NCBI GenBank assembly: GCA_963930655.1
Contig: OZ005610.1
Span: 17,041,001 to 17,105,000 of the forward strand
Origin: Myrica gale
Taxonomy: Eukaryota > Streptophyta > Magnoliopsida > Fagales > Myricaceae
Length of the DNA stretch: 64,000 nucleotides
Direction of reading: 5' to 3'
Shown piece by piece: positions 12,693-24,841 of the stretch. A program made the translations under genes and the position numbers. Position 1 is the stretch's first letter; every line of letters begins with the position of its first letter. The notes beneath the pieces were generated by a model that ran no database searches, had not been told where the DNA came from, and saw only the letters and a program-made list of their open reading frames with translations.

Positions 12693-15600
12693 TTTCACAC
12701 TTTGGTATGTATAAATGCGCAAGTGATTTTATTCAATGTAATAGTGACTAATATACAGAGGAATCAACTATAATGTATTCAACTAATTAAGAGACTAATA
12801 TCTAACTTCTATAACTAATCTTCAGCTATTGTAATAGGCCCCCTCAAGATGGATGATGTATATTAATCCATCCAAGCTTGGTAGCTAAAACTAAAAATTT
12901 ATCAAATGATAAAGGCTTGGTAAGTAAATCTGCTAGTTGGTGATTAGTTGAAATATGAAGAGTCTTCACTATCTTCTATTTCACCATATCATGAACTACA
13001 TGAAAATCAATGTCAATGTGCTTGGTTTTCTCATGAAACACAGGATTTATAGCAATATGTATAGCTGTCTTGCTATCATAAAACAATAATGTCAGTTGAG
13101 AGAAGTGAATATGAAAATCAGCAAACAAATTGGTAAGCCACTTGAGCTCACAACATACTGCAGCCATCGACCTATATTCAGCTTCAACTGATGATCTACG
13201 TACTGTAACCTGTTTCTTTAATTTCCAAGAAATCAAAGAGTCACCAAAAACACAGCAAAACCAGTTATAGATTGTTTGGTGTTAGGGTAGGCTACCCAAT
13301 CTGAGTCACAGAATGCCTTAAGCTGAACAGATGATTTGCTGGAAAGAAATATACCTTTGCTAGGACTGCCTTTGAGGTAGCGATGGATATTGAGAGCAGC
13401 TTCACAATGGGGCTGCCGAGGTTTGGATAGAAATTGGCCAAGTGTATTAACAACAAAACATATGTCAGGTCATGTTATTGTCAACAAAACATATGGCTAC
13501 TAATCTTCGATATGCACTCAGATCAGCACGGAGATCACCATCTGAATTGTTCAACCTTTGATTACAATCCATAGTAACTTTGGTTGGCTTGGCTGCTAGC
13601 AAACCAACATAGCTAGAACCTCCAATGTGTACTTTTTTTGACAAATAGAAATAGTATATGAAGATCGAGCCACCTTGAGGCCAAGAAAAAACTTCAAAGA
13701 CCCGAGATCTTTTAGCTTAAAACAATAATCCAACAAAGTTTTAAGAGCTATGACAGATGTATTAGAATTGCTAACAATAATAATATCATCTATGTATACT
13801 AGAATAGCAAGAAAATCTGATCTAGTGGACTTGATGAACAATGAATGGTCAGTTTGAGACTGCTGAAAACCATACTGCAACAATGTAGTAGAGAATTTTT
13901 GGTACCATTGTTGGCTAGCTTGTTTGAGGCCATACAATTATTTTTGTAGCTTACACACCCGTGTATCACCAGGAAAAGAAAAACCAAGTGGAAGTTGTAT
14001 CTACACTTCCTCGTCTAATTCACCATGCAAAAACACATTATTAACATCCATTTGATGTAAATCCCAGCTATGAACAATAACCAATGTAAGCAAACATCTA
14101 ACGGTAGTCAATTTTGCAATTGGAGAAAAAGTGTCAAATAGACCACACCCTCTTGTTGCACGTATCCTTTAGCAACAAGTCGAGCCTTGTATCTCTATAA
14201 ACTACCATCTGCCCAAAACTTACACTTATAGACCCATTTATACCCAATAGATGACTTGTTAGGTGATAAATCAGTCAACACCCATGTTTGATTAGTTTCA
14301 AGTGCAATGATTTTAGCTTTCATAGCTTCTCTCCACAGAATTTTTGACAGCCTCGTGAAAAAATTTCGGTTCAACACGATTTGATAATGCTAAAGTATAT
14401 AATTTGTGAGAAGGAGACAAATGAAAATATAAAATGACAAAAGAGATAGGATAAAGATGTGGAACAACACCTATACTAAAATTAGGAACAGAGTTACATG
14501 TAATATTTTTGGTCAAATGATAGTGATAGTCTTGCAGGTGCACAGGCTGCTTCTTGATTCTTAAGGACATGCGAAGAGGGTCAGTAGAGGAAGGTGCTGA
14601 TATAGGATTAGAATATGTAATTGAAAATATGTCTGAAGTGGCAGAATGAGGAGTATTTGAGGTGGCAGAATGAGGAATATCAGTAGGTATATTCGAATTG
14701 ATATGTGGAAGTGGTGAAGTGGTAGTGACAGATGGAATATGTAAATTTATGTTGGGACAAAATTAAAGACTCATAAGCATCAAATAATTCTTTATCTGTG
14801 AGTGGTACTGGAAGAACTACATTGGTGAAAAAATCATCAGTATCAGAAAAAATGATTAACTAAGTGAGGTGTTGTGAAAAAGAAAACACATGTTCATTGA
14901 AAATAACATGTCTAGAGATGATGACTTTTGAGGTACACGACAGTGAGAAGGAAGAGCTCGAGAAGAAAACTTATGTCTTGTGTGATGATGAGTAGAAACA
15001 TATATAAGCTAAGCATCCAAAAGTTTTAATATGATTGTAAACTGGAGGCTTATCATATAAAACTTCAAAAGGAGGTATGTATTGGTGTAATGGAGTGTAA
15101 ATTATATTTATGAGGTACACGACAGTGTGAAGGCAATCACTCCAAAAAGTGATAGGTAAATGAGCTTAAAAACATAGAGATCTAGCTACCTTTAAAAGGT
15201 GTTGATGTTTTCTTTGAACAACAGAATTTTGTTGAGGAGTGTATGCACAACTCCTTTGATGTAAAATAACATGTTGATTATAAAAGGTTGGCATGCTGAA
15301 TTATAAGCCATTATCTGACAGAATTGATTTAACTGTGGTGTTAAGTTGGTTTTTAACCATAAGACGTAAGGATTACAGATAACTTCGAGTCTCAAATTTG
15401 AATTTTAAGAGATAAATCCATGTGCGCCGTGAGTAGTCATCAACAAGAGACAAAAAATATCAAAAAGCATCATATGAAGAAGCATGAAATGGTCCCCATA
15501 TATCACAGGGTAAAAGTTGAAATACATGTTGAGTTTGAGAAGTACTAGAAGGAAAAGGAAATCTCTTTTGTTTACTGAGATGACATATATCATAATGTAC

Positions 15601-17536
15601 ATGAATATGTGAAGAAGAAAAATCTGAAATTGGAAGAATAGACTTTATTTGTTGCAAACGTGAAGGAGAGAGATGTTCTAGGCGACAGTGCCATAAAAAA
15701 TCAAATTGTTGAAGACTAAAGTTATAGGAAGCAAATTTTAGAGAATCAAGAGAAGCTGTGGTAGGGAATACAAGCTAATACAGACCTTGAAAAATTTTAG
15801 CAACTCCAATTGTCTTCCATTGAGCAAGGGCCTAAATATAATAAAACTCATGAAAGAATATTAATTAGACAACAAGATAACTTAGTAGTTAACTTGCTTG
15901 CTGAAATGAGATTGACATTAAAATTGGGAACAAACAGATCATTTGTAAGAACAAAACTAGAACTGAATTTAATCATGCCCATGTGAGTAGCAATTACAAA
16001 TTGGTTGCTTGGTAGCTTGATTTTCAGGTTTATGGTGGAGAACCAACCATATGATCGGTCGCCCCAGTGTCAAGAATCCAAAAACGAAAATTGGATTGAC
16101 ACTGATTTGAAAAAGAGGGACTGGTAGAAGAAAAATATCTAAGAAATTAGGAACAAGTGAATTAGAAGATGAAGGAATTGAGACATGGTTAACCGAAGGT
16201 GAATTAGATGTTGAGGACGTTAGATTCTGTTCCTAAAGAGAAGATATGAAGTTATGGCATTGCTCTTGGATGAGTGATAAACAGGGAGTTGAACTGAGAT
16301 CCTGATCAAAAGCAACATTGTGAGCAGAGGTGGTGTCAGGTGCATTACGTCCTTTGGTGAACTTAAATTCTGGTGGAAACCCGTGGAGCCTGTAACACTT
16401 GCCCAGGGTATGACCAGTCTTCCCACAGTGTGTACACACTGGCTTAGAAGAAGATTTTCCACCAAAAGATCGTGGAGATGCTGACTTAATGATCATAGCA
16501 GCAGAATCAGACAAAGAAATGTTATTAACCCCTAACTATTCTTCCTCTTGAACAACAAGAGAAAAAACCTTATTGATTGGTTGTAGGGGATCAAATAGTA
16601 AAATTTTTCCTCTGATATGCAAAAATTTGTCATCAACGCCCATGAGGAATTGCAGTACAAACTCTTGTTCTTGGCCAGAGATAATGGATCTGGTGGCCTT
16701 GCCCTCTGAACCACAAACACACACCTCAATAGGGGAAAAAGTCTACAGTTCGTCCCAATGCATTTTCAACTTCGTAAAATAGTTTCTGACAGATGTATAA
16801 TCCTGAGAGAGAGTAGTAAAATTCTTTCTGGTGTGATAGATTCTTGGACCATTAGATTGAGTAAATCTTTCTTGAAGGTCAGTCCAAATGTGATGGATTG
16901 AGTTAGTATAGAGAATAGAAGCAGCAATATCCTTGGATATGGAATTCATCAACCAGGATGTGGCCGATTGCATCTAACTCATGCAAAATGAGAAGAACTG
17001 TCTTGGCTGGGTTTGGGGAGACTCCCATCGATGAAGCTAAGCTTGTTCTTGATTGGTAGACCCATGACCATGGATCGGCTCCATGTAGAGTAGTTGTGTT
17101 CCCCAAGAAGAGGCTGAGAAACCAGAACAACACCTGGATTCTCGGCATGATGTAGAAATAGCGGATTAGAGAGATTTTCCTTCATAAGAACAGAGGAGAT
17201 GTGAGGATCTGGAAAAATTAGATTGATGTGAGGATAAGACTATGGATTCAGAGGAGAATTTGTAGGAGAGTGAGGTTGTGAATTTGGGGAAAGTTGACCG
17301 TTGGAGTTTTCTGTAACATGAGTACTCATATTTTGTTTGAAAGATGAAAAACAAAACAAAGTAAAGAAAACAAAAGGAAGTAAAGAAGAGGATTGCGGAA
17401 GCTTTCAATTTCCCTCTGACACCATTTCACACTTTGGTCTGTATAAATGCACAAGTGATTTTATTCAATGTAACAATGACTTAAATAAAGAGGAATCAAC
17501 TATAACGTATTCAACTAATCTACAGTTACTGTGATA
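12693..17536 (-). mobile_element. Ty1/Copia retrotransposon, complete but dead
   Basis: Short LTRs lie at 12693-12836 and 17425-17536; the right one lacks about 30 bp present in the left. Inside the right LTR sits the primer-binding site (reverse complement of 17414-17424, TGGTGTCAGAG, initiator-Met tRNA type). Beside the left LTR is the polypurine tract (reverse complement of about 12837-12850). Gag, integrase, RT and RNase H follow in Copia order on the - strand, broken by stops. No convincing target duplication is seen. It sits in the first visible CHIP intron. Confidence 0.85.
12976..17310 (-). pseudogene. Copia gag-pol polyprotein, multiply broken
   Basis: Reading order: Gag (about 17200-16530, including the N-terminal NYSTWSRSM-like patch near 17090); a CCHC zinc knuckle CTHCGKTGHTLGKC near 16440-16390; integrase (about 15700-14880) with DIWGPF, LVDDYSRRTW and SDNG, but the third catalytic residue changed (VVQRKH where VVERKH is usual, near 15215); RT (about 14380-13600) with YGLKQASQQW and YIDDI; and RNase H (13236-12976) with EAEYRSMA and the DSK substitution in the usual CDN site. 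Frequent stops and frameshifts (for example near 15476, 15307 and 13580) exclude activity. Confidence 0.85.
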
Positions 17537-18951
17537 AATTTTTCTCTCTCTTTTGCCTTTTTTCCCCTAATTTTATTTTTACTTTTACTTTTTGAATTGG
17601 GGTAAAGTCATAGTTAGCTCCGTAAGTATAAGTAAAAATCAATTTAGCCTCGTAACTTTCAAAATGATGATTTTAAACTCATCAATTCATGCCCCCGACC
17701 AAATTAGGAGTTAAGTCTGATGGAAAACCATGCAAAATGACAAAGATGCCTCTCCAAGACTAAATTTTAAAAAAATATACAAATTTAAGAAATAAATTCA
17801 AAATAAATAGATTATTAAATAAAGTTTCAATAGTTTTATGTGACACCCCTTCCCTAAATTTCTCAATTTCTCTAAATTTCTTAATTTCCTTGATTTCTCG
17901 TATGTAGCCTATTTATGATTATGATCGTAATTGTCTCTATATTATTGGTTTCTATGCATTCAAAATTTTTCCATTCTCGTATTAAAACATTAGTATTCCT
18001 ATTGCTTGATTTAAACACATGATATTTTTTTCCTAAGTATACATCAATAGCTCATATTTAACATCTTCTAAATACTAGGTTTGATTTCTTGACACATGAT
18101 TGATTCGGTTCCAATTGCATTAATAGATTTCGGTATGCTTAATCTCTTTCCCTTTTCGTTCTCTTGTTTACATCTAAAGTCTTTACCTAGTGTCAATCTT
18201 GATTATTCTACCACTAATCTCGGTCAATTACTTGACTAATTACCTATTTCCTTTTTCTAATATATGCATTGATTAACTTTGTAACTTAGCTAATTATTTT
18301 GCTAACCTAAGTCTACCTTAATGTCATGTTGGTCTCACTCTCTCTCTCCTCCTTAGGGCACATGGCACAAACAAGGAGATCTTGATTTTCTCTTGTTCTC
18401 TTTGTCTTTTCCCTTGTCCCATGTTTTTGGCCTTTGTTGCATGAATAGTAAGATGCAAAATTGGACCAACCGGCCATGTTTGCTTGCAATCACAATTGAT
18501 GTGATTTTGAAGTGAATTTAGCTTGTGTAAGTGTCCTTGATTAGCACCTATGGAAGGGGGAGTGTGTCATTTTACTCCTCCAGCCCTTATGCTGCCCAAG
18601 CCATCCAATCAAGGGGCTTGGTTGTGGCAGCCACCCCTTGACCTAATGATGGCAAGATTGGCTATAAAAGTCAACCCTTGCCATGCATCCCTCACACCAA
18701 CAGCCGGCCATTTGAGCTTGAGAGTGAGGAGTGAGTGTTGAGAGCATTCGGCGAAGAGGGAAAGGAAGGAGAGAAACAAAGAAGAAGAAGGAGAGAAAGA
18801 AGAGAAGGAAGGTGAAAACTTCCATGCCAAGGTACGTTAGCAAAGGGGTTCTGTGAGACCCCGATTTTAGGTCTGTCAAGTTATTGCTTATGACCTCTTA
18901 AGTACGTATTATTGCAAGTGTATGTATGATTAAATTTGTGATTTTTGAGGT

Positions 18952-19180
18952 AAGTGTCGACACATTGGAGCATAGTGTCGACACATTAGACTAACACCCG
19001 AAAGTTTACCTTTTTCTGGAGCCCAAAGTGAATTTTGACTAAGTGTTGTAAGTGTCGACACCTTGGGTCATAGTGTCGACACATTAGACCGATACCCGAA
19101 TGTTTATATTTTTGGGAACTAGAGTGATTTTTGACTAAGTGTTGGAAGTGTCGACACCTTGAGTGATGGTGTCGACACAT
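18952..19180. repeat. Three tandem units with paired GTGTCGACAC palindromes
   Basis: The perfect 10-bp palindrome GTGTCGACAC occurs six times in three pairs (from about 18954, 18975, 19052, 19073, 19148 and 19169). Each pair is about 20 bp apart and the unit is about 97 bp. Each unit also repeats words such as GACTAAGTGTTG and ACCCGAA. Confidence 0.9.
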
Positions 19181-20586
19181 ATAACTACATTCCGGAATTT
19201 GATCGGATTGATATATGTGAGGTGGAATTTGTGGAAAAGGGAAAAGAAAGGGGGGAAGGGCAGTTTTGCCTTTTCCATTCCCCCAAGCCCCTTTACGTAT
19301 AAGCAGCCCCCCCCAAATCAAAGTCGTTTGCCCTAGCTCCCACCGAAGAAGAGAAGAAAGAAAGAAGAAGGAGAAAAGAAGAGAAGAAAGAAAGAAGAAG
19401 GAGAAAAGAAGAAGAAGAAAGGAAGGAGAGAAAGAAAGAGAGAGAGAAGGAGGTAAGTGGTTATGGCCGGCCAAGCCATACCCATTTTCACCTATGTTCT
19501 CTTTTCTTTTGAATGGTTGTTGGTTGTGTTGTTAGATTTTCTCTTGTTAGATTTTCTCTTTGAGATTCATGTGTTTTCTTTGAGGAAAATGTAGATCTAA
19601 TGAGCTTTAGAAAGTTGTAAGGCTTGTGCACAAAACCATGGAGAGTTATGGTCAGATCTGAAAAAGAAAATATGTTCGAGAGAGAGAGATTGCTTGCTGC
19701 ACCCTAGGTGTTTGATGAAAAGCCTAAAAGAGGGCTGAGATCTATTTTGAGCATGTATGGCCGAATCTATTGGTTGATGTAATATATGTGGTTAGATCTG
19801 AAAGATGTTCAAGAGAACAAATGATACACCCTACTTGTTTGATAAAAGCCCAAAAGAAATGGGCAAAGGCAATAGTATAGCTTGATGAAGATGGAATCAT
19901 AGTTTTGTTACAAACTTTGAGTTGGAGTTGTAAAAGTGGAAGGAATGTGAAATAATGGTTGCTGTTATGAGATGTTAAATTAGCCTTGGATGTTGGTTGT
20001 GTCATGAAGAGATTAGAGTTTTGGTTGTTGGAAGTTAGAACGTTAAAAAGATTGTTGTGATGGCTGGTAATTACATAAGCAAATTTCAGAGCTGGAATAG
20101 AGAGAGTGTTTTGATGCATTTGTACTTATCTCTTGATATTGAGTGGATCCTAGATTGAAGGCCTAGGACATGGAAAGATTTAAGTCATACCTTGGATGAT
20201 TGTAATGTATTGATTTCTCTATACGTTTAGTAAACCTATGAATAACAAAGGTATGATCCAATTGTAGGTAACGTGACGTTCAACACTCAAGCAAGCGAAG
20301 GTAAGAGGAGCTTACGTTTGTAAGTGAAAATAGTAAGTAGCAAATTACGCTTTACAAAACTGGAATGATACACTGCATGAAGAATGTTTATGAATAATCA
20401 TATCAAGCATGACATTACCTAGCACGACATGAATGCATCATGATCATTTGCATTCATTGTCCTCATGAGAAAGGAGAGATCCTATGCAAATGAAAGTACC
20501 TTTTTTATGCTACCTTATGATAAGTTTTTATGACAAGTTAATTAACGAACCCAAGTCGGTCGGTACCGTACCAAATCAAGAAGGTG

Positions 20587-20773
20587 CATCCATACCGAAG
20601 GACGTTTACGAGAAGGGTGGATGTCACCTAGGACACCCATACCGAAGGATGCTTGCAAGAAGGATGGGTAGTCCGGGAGGTATGTGCAATCACACTGAAG
20701 GATGCTTGCAAGAAGGTGTGAACCTCCAAGAGTCGTGTCTAGCCACTGAAGGACATTGAGAAGGTGTGCTAGC
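20587..20773 (+). repeat. Four-unit stem-loop array of LTR copy A
   Basis: Unit 1 (20587-20623): outer arms CATCC/GGATG, inner CGT-TT-ACG. Unit 2 (20635-20669): ACCCAT/ATGGGT, inner TGC-TT-GCA. Unit 3 (20690-20721): TCACAC/GTGTGA, inner TGC-TT-GCA. Unit 4 (20739-20773): CTAGC/GCTAG with a short centre. GAAGGA and AGAAGG face each other in every unit. Confidence 0.8.
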
Positions 20774-21987
20774 TTGACCATATGTAAGGTCTCCAAGGGA
20801 AATAGGGGACAGTTCCAACGGGAACGCACAACCCTGATGCCAGGGGTAAATGGAGCTCAAGTAGCACATAGGATAAGAATGGAAAAGGTTTTCCAAAAGA
20901 AAGAGCTGTATAAGTATAAGAGATGTTTTCAAGAGTAAGTGCATGTGCATATGCAATCATGAGGCATACACGTGCATCACGATTCATGATCATGCATGAA
21001 TTACATACGTATACATGATATTTAAAGTTCAAGTTTATGATTATTTCAAGTTAAAGCTCATGATATTTCAAGTTAAAGCTCATGATATTTCAAGTTGTAC
21101 TTGAATTACATTATGTTCAAGTTTGTAATTATTTCAAGTTTAAGCGCATGCTTATGATTTTAAGTCAAGTGCATGCTTATGATTTTAAGTTCATTATGAT
21201 ATCGAGTTCATGATGATTTCAAGTTTAAAAGCAAGTGTTTGATTTCAAGTTCAAGATTATGAGCTCAAAGAACAAGTTCATGGTTTCAAACTCACGATTT
21301 CATGTTCATATTTCCAAACCATGATTTCAAGCTCATGTTTTAATTATAATTCCTTACTGAGTCTTTCGACTCACAGATGTTTTAAATTGTATCATTCCAG
21401 ATAACAATTCAGGTGGGAAAATCTAGAAGAGGGACCGATGGGAACGTCCTCATCTCTCTTTGTTGTTTCATTAAAGGTTAGATGTAATTTTGAAGAGTCG
21501 TCATGAGCCTCCGTTGTGTGGTGGTCATGGGTTATTCGGACTAGTAGAGTTCAAGGTTTTTGATGTCTAGTATCTTAGTCGTGGTTATCAGAAACAGAAG
21601 TTGAAGAGTTCATAGGAAGTACTAAGAACTCTTATCAAGCATCCTGTGAATGTCTATGTTATGTGTATAAGGATTCAAGATGTATTACATATATGTTATG
21701 AGTAGGTCCATATTAAGATTTTGTTGGAATCCCTTAGGACTTGTACTTCAGCCATACAGACATGGCACGTAATTTGGATGCTTTCACTATTGCCGTTGTA
21801 GTCAATTGTGTAAGTTGAAGTTTATGTAAATCTCTTTGGCCCATCTCTCTCAGTTGTAGGTGTTTATGTATATGTATAAAAAAAAATCCGCTGCATGATT
21901 AAGAGAAAACGCTAGAACATTCATTGAGTGGATGTTCGCGGCTGTCATTAACCCCCTTCGGGCTAGCGTTCGGGGCGTGACAGGTTC

Positions 21988-23660
21988 GGCCAAGACCTTG
22001 AACACTCCCTTGCACCTCCTATTCTCTACTCCCTCATCATCATTTCCACGTATCCTTATTCTTAGATCAGTTTCAATAACCAATAGATCTTGTGTTAACA
22101 GGAGAACATCAAGTGCTACAAAAGAACACCAAGGTAAGGGTTTAGGTTCTTGTGTTTTGTTGAGGATGAATAGCATGTTCTCTTGTGTCGATTGATCATG
22201 CTTTTTTGTGTGCATAGAGCTGTGATTCAATGATGAACATGTTGGGGTTATGTTGGTTTCAAGGTTCATATATGCCATAAAGTAAAACCTAATCTAGACA
22301 CCTTGCATGTTAAAGCTTGATGAATATTTCTTATAACATGTATATAAGATTGCCTACTGAGTTGGTTTGATTATTCAAAAGAATTCTTGATTTGCTCTAT
22401 GAGCTATGAAAGTGGAGATAGGCCTTATAAATCACAGGTTGGTCAATGAAAATGATGTTGCATGCTGCACTCCATGGTTTTATTATACAATGCTATGCAT
22501 ATGTGATATGAAATGCTGATGCAATAATAAGTATGATGATGGCAAAGAGGCATGAAAGTATCCCTGATCAAGAAGAGGCCAAATGGGGTTGCAAAATGGT
22601 CATTATTTGCCTTTAATTTTCTTGAAGAATCATTATGTTATGTGCTCTGTAAGTTCATATGTATTGGTATATTAGATGTACCATTAGCCTAAAGTTTCTA
22701 AATGCAATGATTGATCAAATGCATGAACACTTAGCTAGGGATTTTAGTCAAGTATAGACGCTGTCCAAATCGACCCTAAGCTATAGGTTGTATTTTTTGG
22801 ATGTCTGTAAAAATTTCAGCCCAAAATGATGAAGGAAAAGGTCGAAATTGCCCCTTGAGGTCTCTGAGGGCAGATTCGACATTTTACCTAATTTGTTACA
22901 GTAAAAGGGTCCAAAATTATAATATGATTACATGGTTGGATAGAGCGCGAAAAATTGATGGGGGAGCCCAGATTTGAGCTCAATCCGAGTTGGAATAAGG
23001 ACTCAAATCACAAAGTCCGTCTAGAAGCCTAAATGGATTTTAGGCCCAATACTCCTAAAAGAACACCATGTCCACTAATACTTTGGGAGAAGGCCCAGTG
23101 TGGTCTAAGGAGGCCCAATAGGCTTTCATTGGAGTTTAATGGTCTGAAATCCTCAAGTTATTAACATGGTTGTTTCAATTGTCAATGATTATTCTTGGAA
23201 CATGTTACGCTATTTATGCTTCTTTCAAATTCATATCAAATTAATGTGCATTGTTACATATGTACTTTAAATGCTTGGATATGTAGTTGCATTCATAAGA
23301 GGGAAAACGAAAGTGAGGAACCCCCTAGCCTGCGAGGGTTCCCCGAATGGTAGTGACGGTACCGGGCACTTAGGAGATGTGCAACCCCCCACAACAGGGA
23401 GTGGGTGGGCTCCTTTATGAATGCTAAGGCGTAATGTTATGTTAAGGGTCCTGGTGTTGGAAGCACGGGACAGTCCCATAAAAGGGAAGGGGACGCACAA
23501 CCCGACTCTGGGGGTGAACAGAGCTGATATCGGGAACTCCTTAGGAACCAATGATGGTGTGATGCATTACATATTTTAAATTATCTACATTCACACTTAT
23601 TATTTTGAAAGTTAGTTCTACATCATGCTTAAGTGAATTACATGCACTGTTTTTGTTTGA
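21988..23660 (+). other. Right part of the outer LTR, no gene
   Basis: Continuation of the outer LTR after the nested copy. It holds degenerate versions of shared blocks (GACGGTACCGGG at about 23355, GGGACGCACAACCC at about 23490). No coding region. Confidence 0.6.
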
Positions 23661-24841
23661 TCATGCTTTCTCCACCCCCACCTTACTGAGTCAATAGGAC
23701 TCACATTTTCTCTTATGTTGTTTTTGCAATATTTGGCGACTTGGGTATTGAGGAATGAAGCTATTCGAGGAAGAGTTGACCTATGATTTCCACCCCTATG
23801 TTCTGGTGCTCAAGATCCGAACATGGGACTCGGATTCTCTTGAAGTGTCAGTGGAGCAAAAGGCCCACTGGTTCTTCAGGGAGGCCTAACCCCCATCCCC
23901 TGTATCCTTACCATTCCCTGTACCCCCACTATCCCCACTATCTCCATCATCCCCGTTACCCCGATTTGAGGATTTTGGTTTACCAGATGTACCGCCTGAG
24001 TGGCTGAGGCTCGATTACGTTCCTTCCCTGCCGACGGGAAAAAGTAGTGTCATTCCGGGGTCTGAGCTTATCGATCTTACATTGGACTCGGACGATGAGG
24101 CTTAATACCCTTCTTAGGCTTGTTAGAATGTTTTCTCCAGAGTTTGTTCATGTGTATCAAGAAGTTTCTGAATCTTTGTAGCTTTTTATGTAGTCACGGG
24201 AAGATGTAGCTTACACTATTAAACTTGTCCTTATTATGTCAAGTTTTCAATCTCCTTTGTGACACTTTCTTCATCTTTTATCTCAAGGTTCTTATTTCTA
24301 CTCAAAAGCTTATCATCCGACACTTTTGACTTATTCTGATTTTATTATCTCTCTGACCTTTTACAATTCTATTTATAAATACGCTTTCTGCTAAGTCTCT
24401 TGGTAAATCGACTAAGACCCATAGTGACATACTTGTCATAATCCCCGCTTGTGTGTATACCATTACTATAGACGAGCCTAGGGGGTAAGTATTAGCACGG
24501 GACGTGACATTTTATTTAAAAAATATCATTTTATTTTTAATGAATTTTTTTAGTAATTTTATCTTGGAGGAGCATTTTGGTCATTTTTCATACTTTTCCG
24601 TCTGATTTAACGCTTGATTTAGACAGGGGGCATGAATTGATGAGTTTCAAAAGTTAAGGGTCTTAAATTGTGGGTTTGAAAGTTATGGGGCTAACTTTGA
24701 TTTTTGCTCATACTTATGCAGCTTACTATGACTTTACCCCTTTTGGATTTTATTCATTACTTTGTTGCGTTTTAATTTCGTTTTATTCCTTCTTTCACAT
24801 GGTTGTTGCGTTATTTTTTTAGCGATTGGCAAAAGGTGGAG

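Larger units (their letters stand above)
18852..21982 (+). mobile_element. Long solo LTR (copy A), nested in the outer LTR
   Basis: It starts TGTGAGACCCCG and ends CGGGGCGTGACA. A perfect target duplication GGTTC lies at 18847-18851 and 21983-21987. Length is 3131 bp. It contains a TCGA palindrome array (18952-19180), a purine-rich GAAGAAGAG tract (about 19344-19455), the hairpin array (20587-20773), a TGAGTC/GACTCA hairpin at about 21357-21374 and the terminal GCGGCTGTCA block. No coding potential. Confidence 0.9.
17839..24509 (+). mobile_element. Long solo LTR (outer copy) inside the MITE
   Basis: It starts TGTGACACCCC at 17839 and ends GGGACGTGACA at 24509. A perfect 5-bp target duplication TTTTA lies at 17834-17838 and 24510-24514. 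After removal of the nested copy it is about 3535 bp with no second LTR and no coding frame, so it is a solo LTR or an element lacking internal sequence. Its 3' part keeps a TGAGTC/GACTCA hairpin at about 23683-23702 but not the hairpin array of the other copies, so it is a divergent relative. Confidence 0.85.
17599..24740. mobile_element. Mutator-type MITE, split by an LTR
   Basis: The outer parts 17599-17833 and 24510-24740 are inverted repeats of each other. One begins GGGGTAAAGTCATAGTTAG and the other ends in CTATGACTTTACCCC, and the similarity continues through the arms. Flanks carry a 9-bp duplication with one mismatch (TTTTGAATT at 17590-17598, TTTTGGATT at 24741-24749), the length typical of Mutator elements. 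Without the insertion it is about 470 bp and non-coding. Confidence 0.8.

Noticed and set aside
20542..21032. Several overlapping frames around the hairpin array
   Set aside because: They change between LTR copies and contain stops in equivalent positions; the conservation is of structure, not protein.
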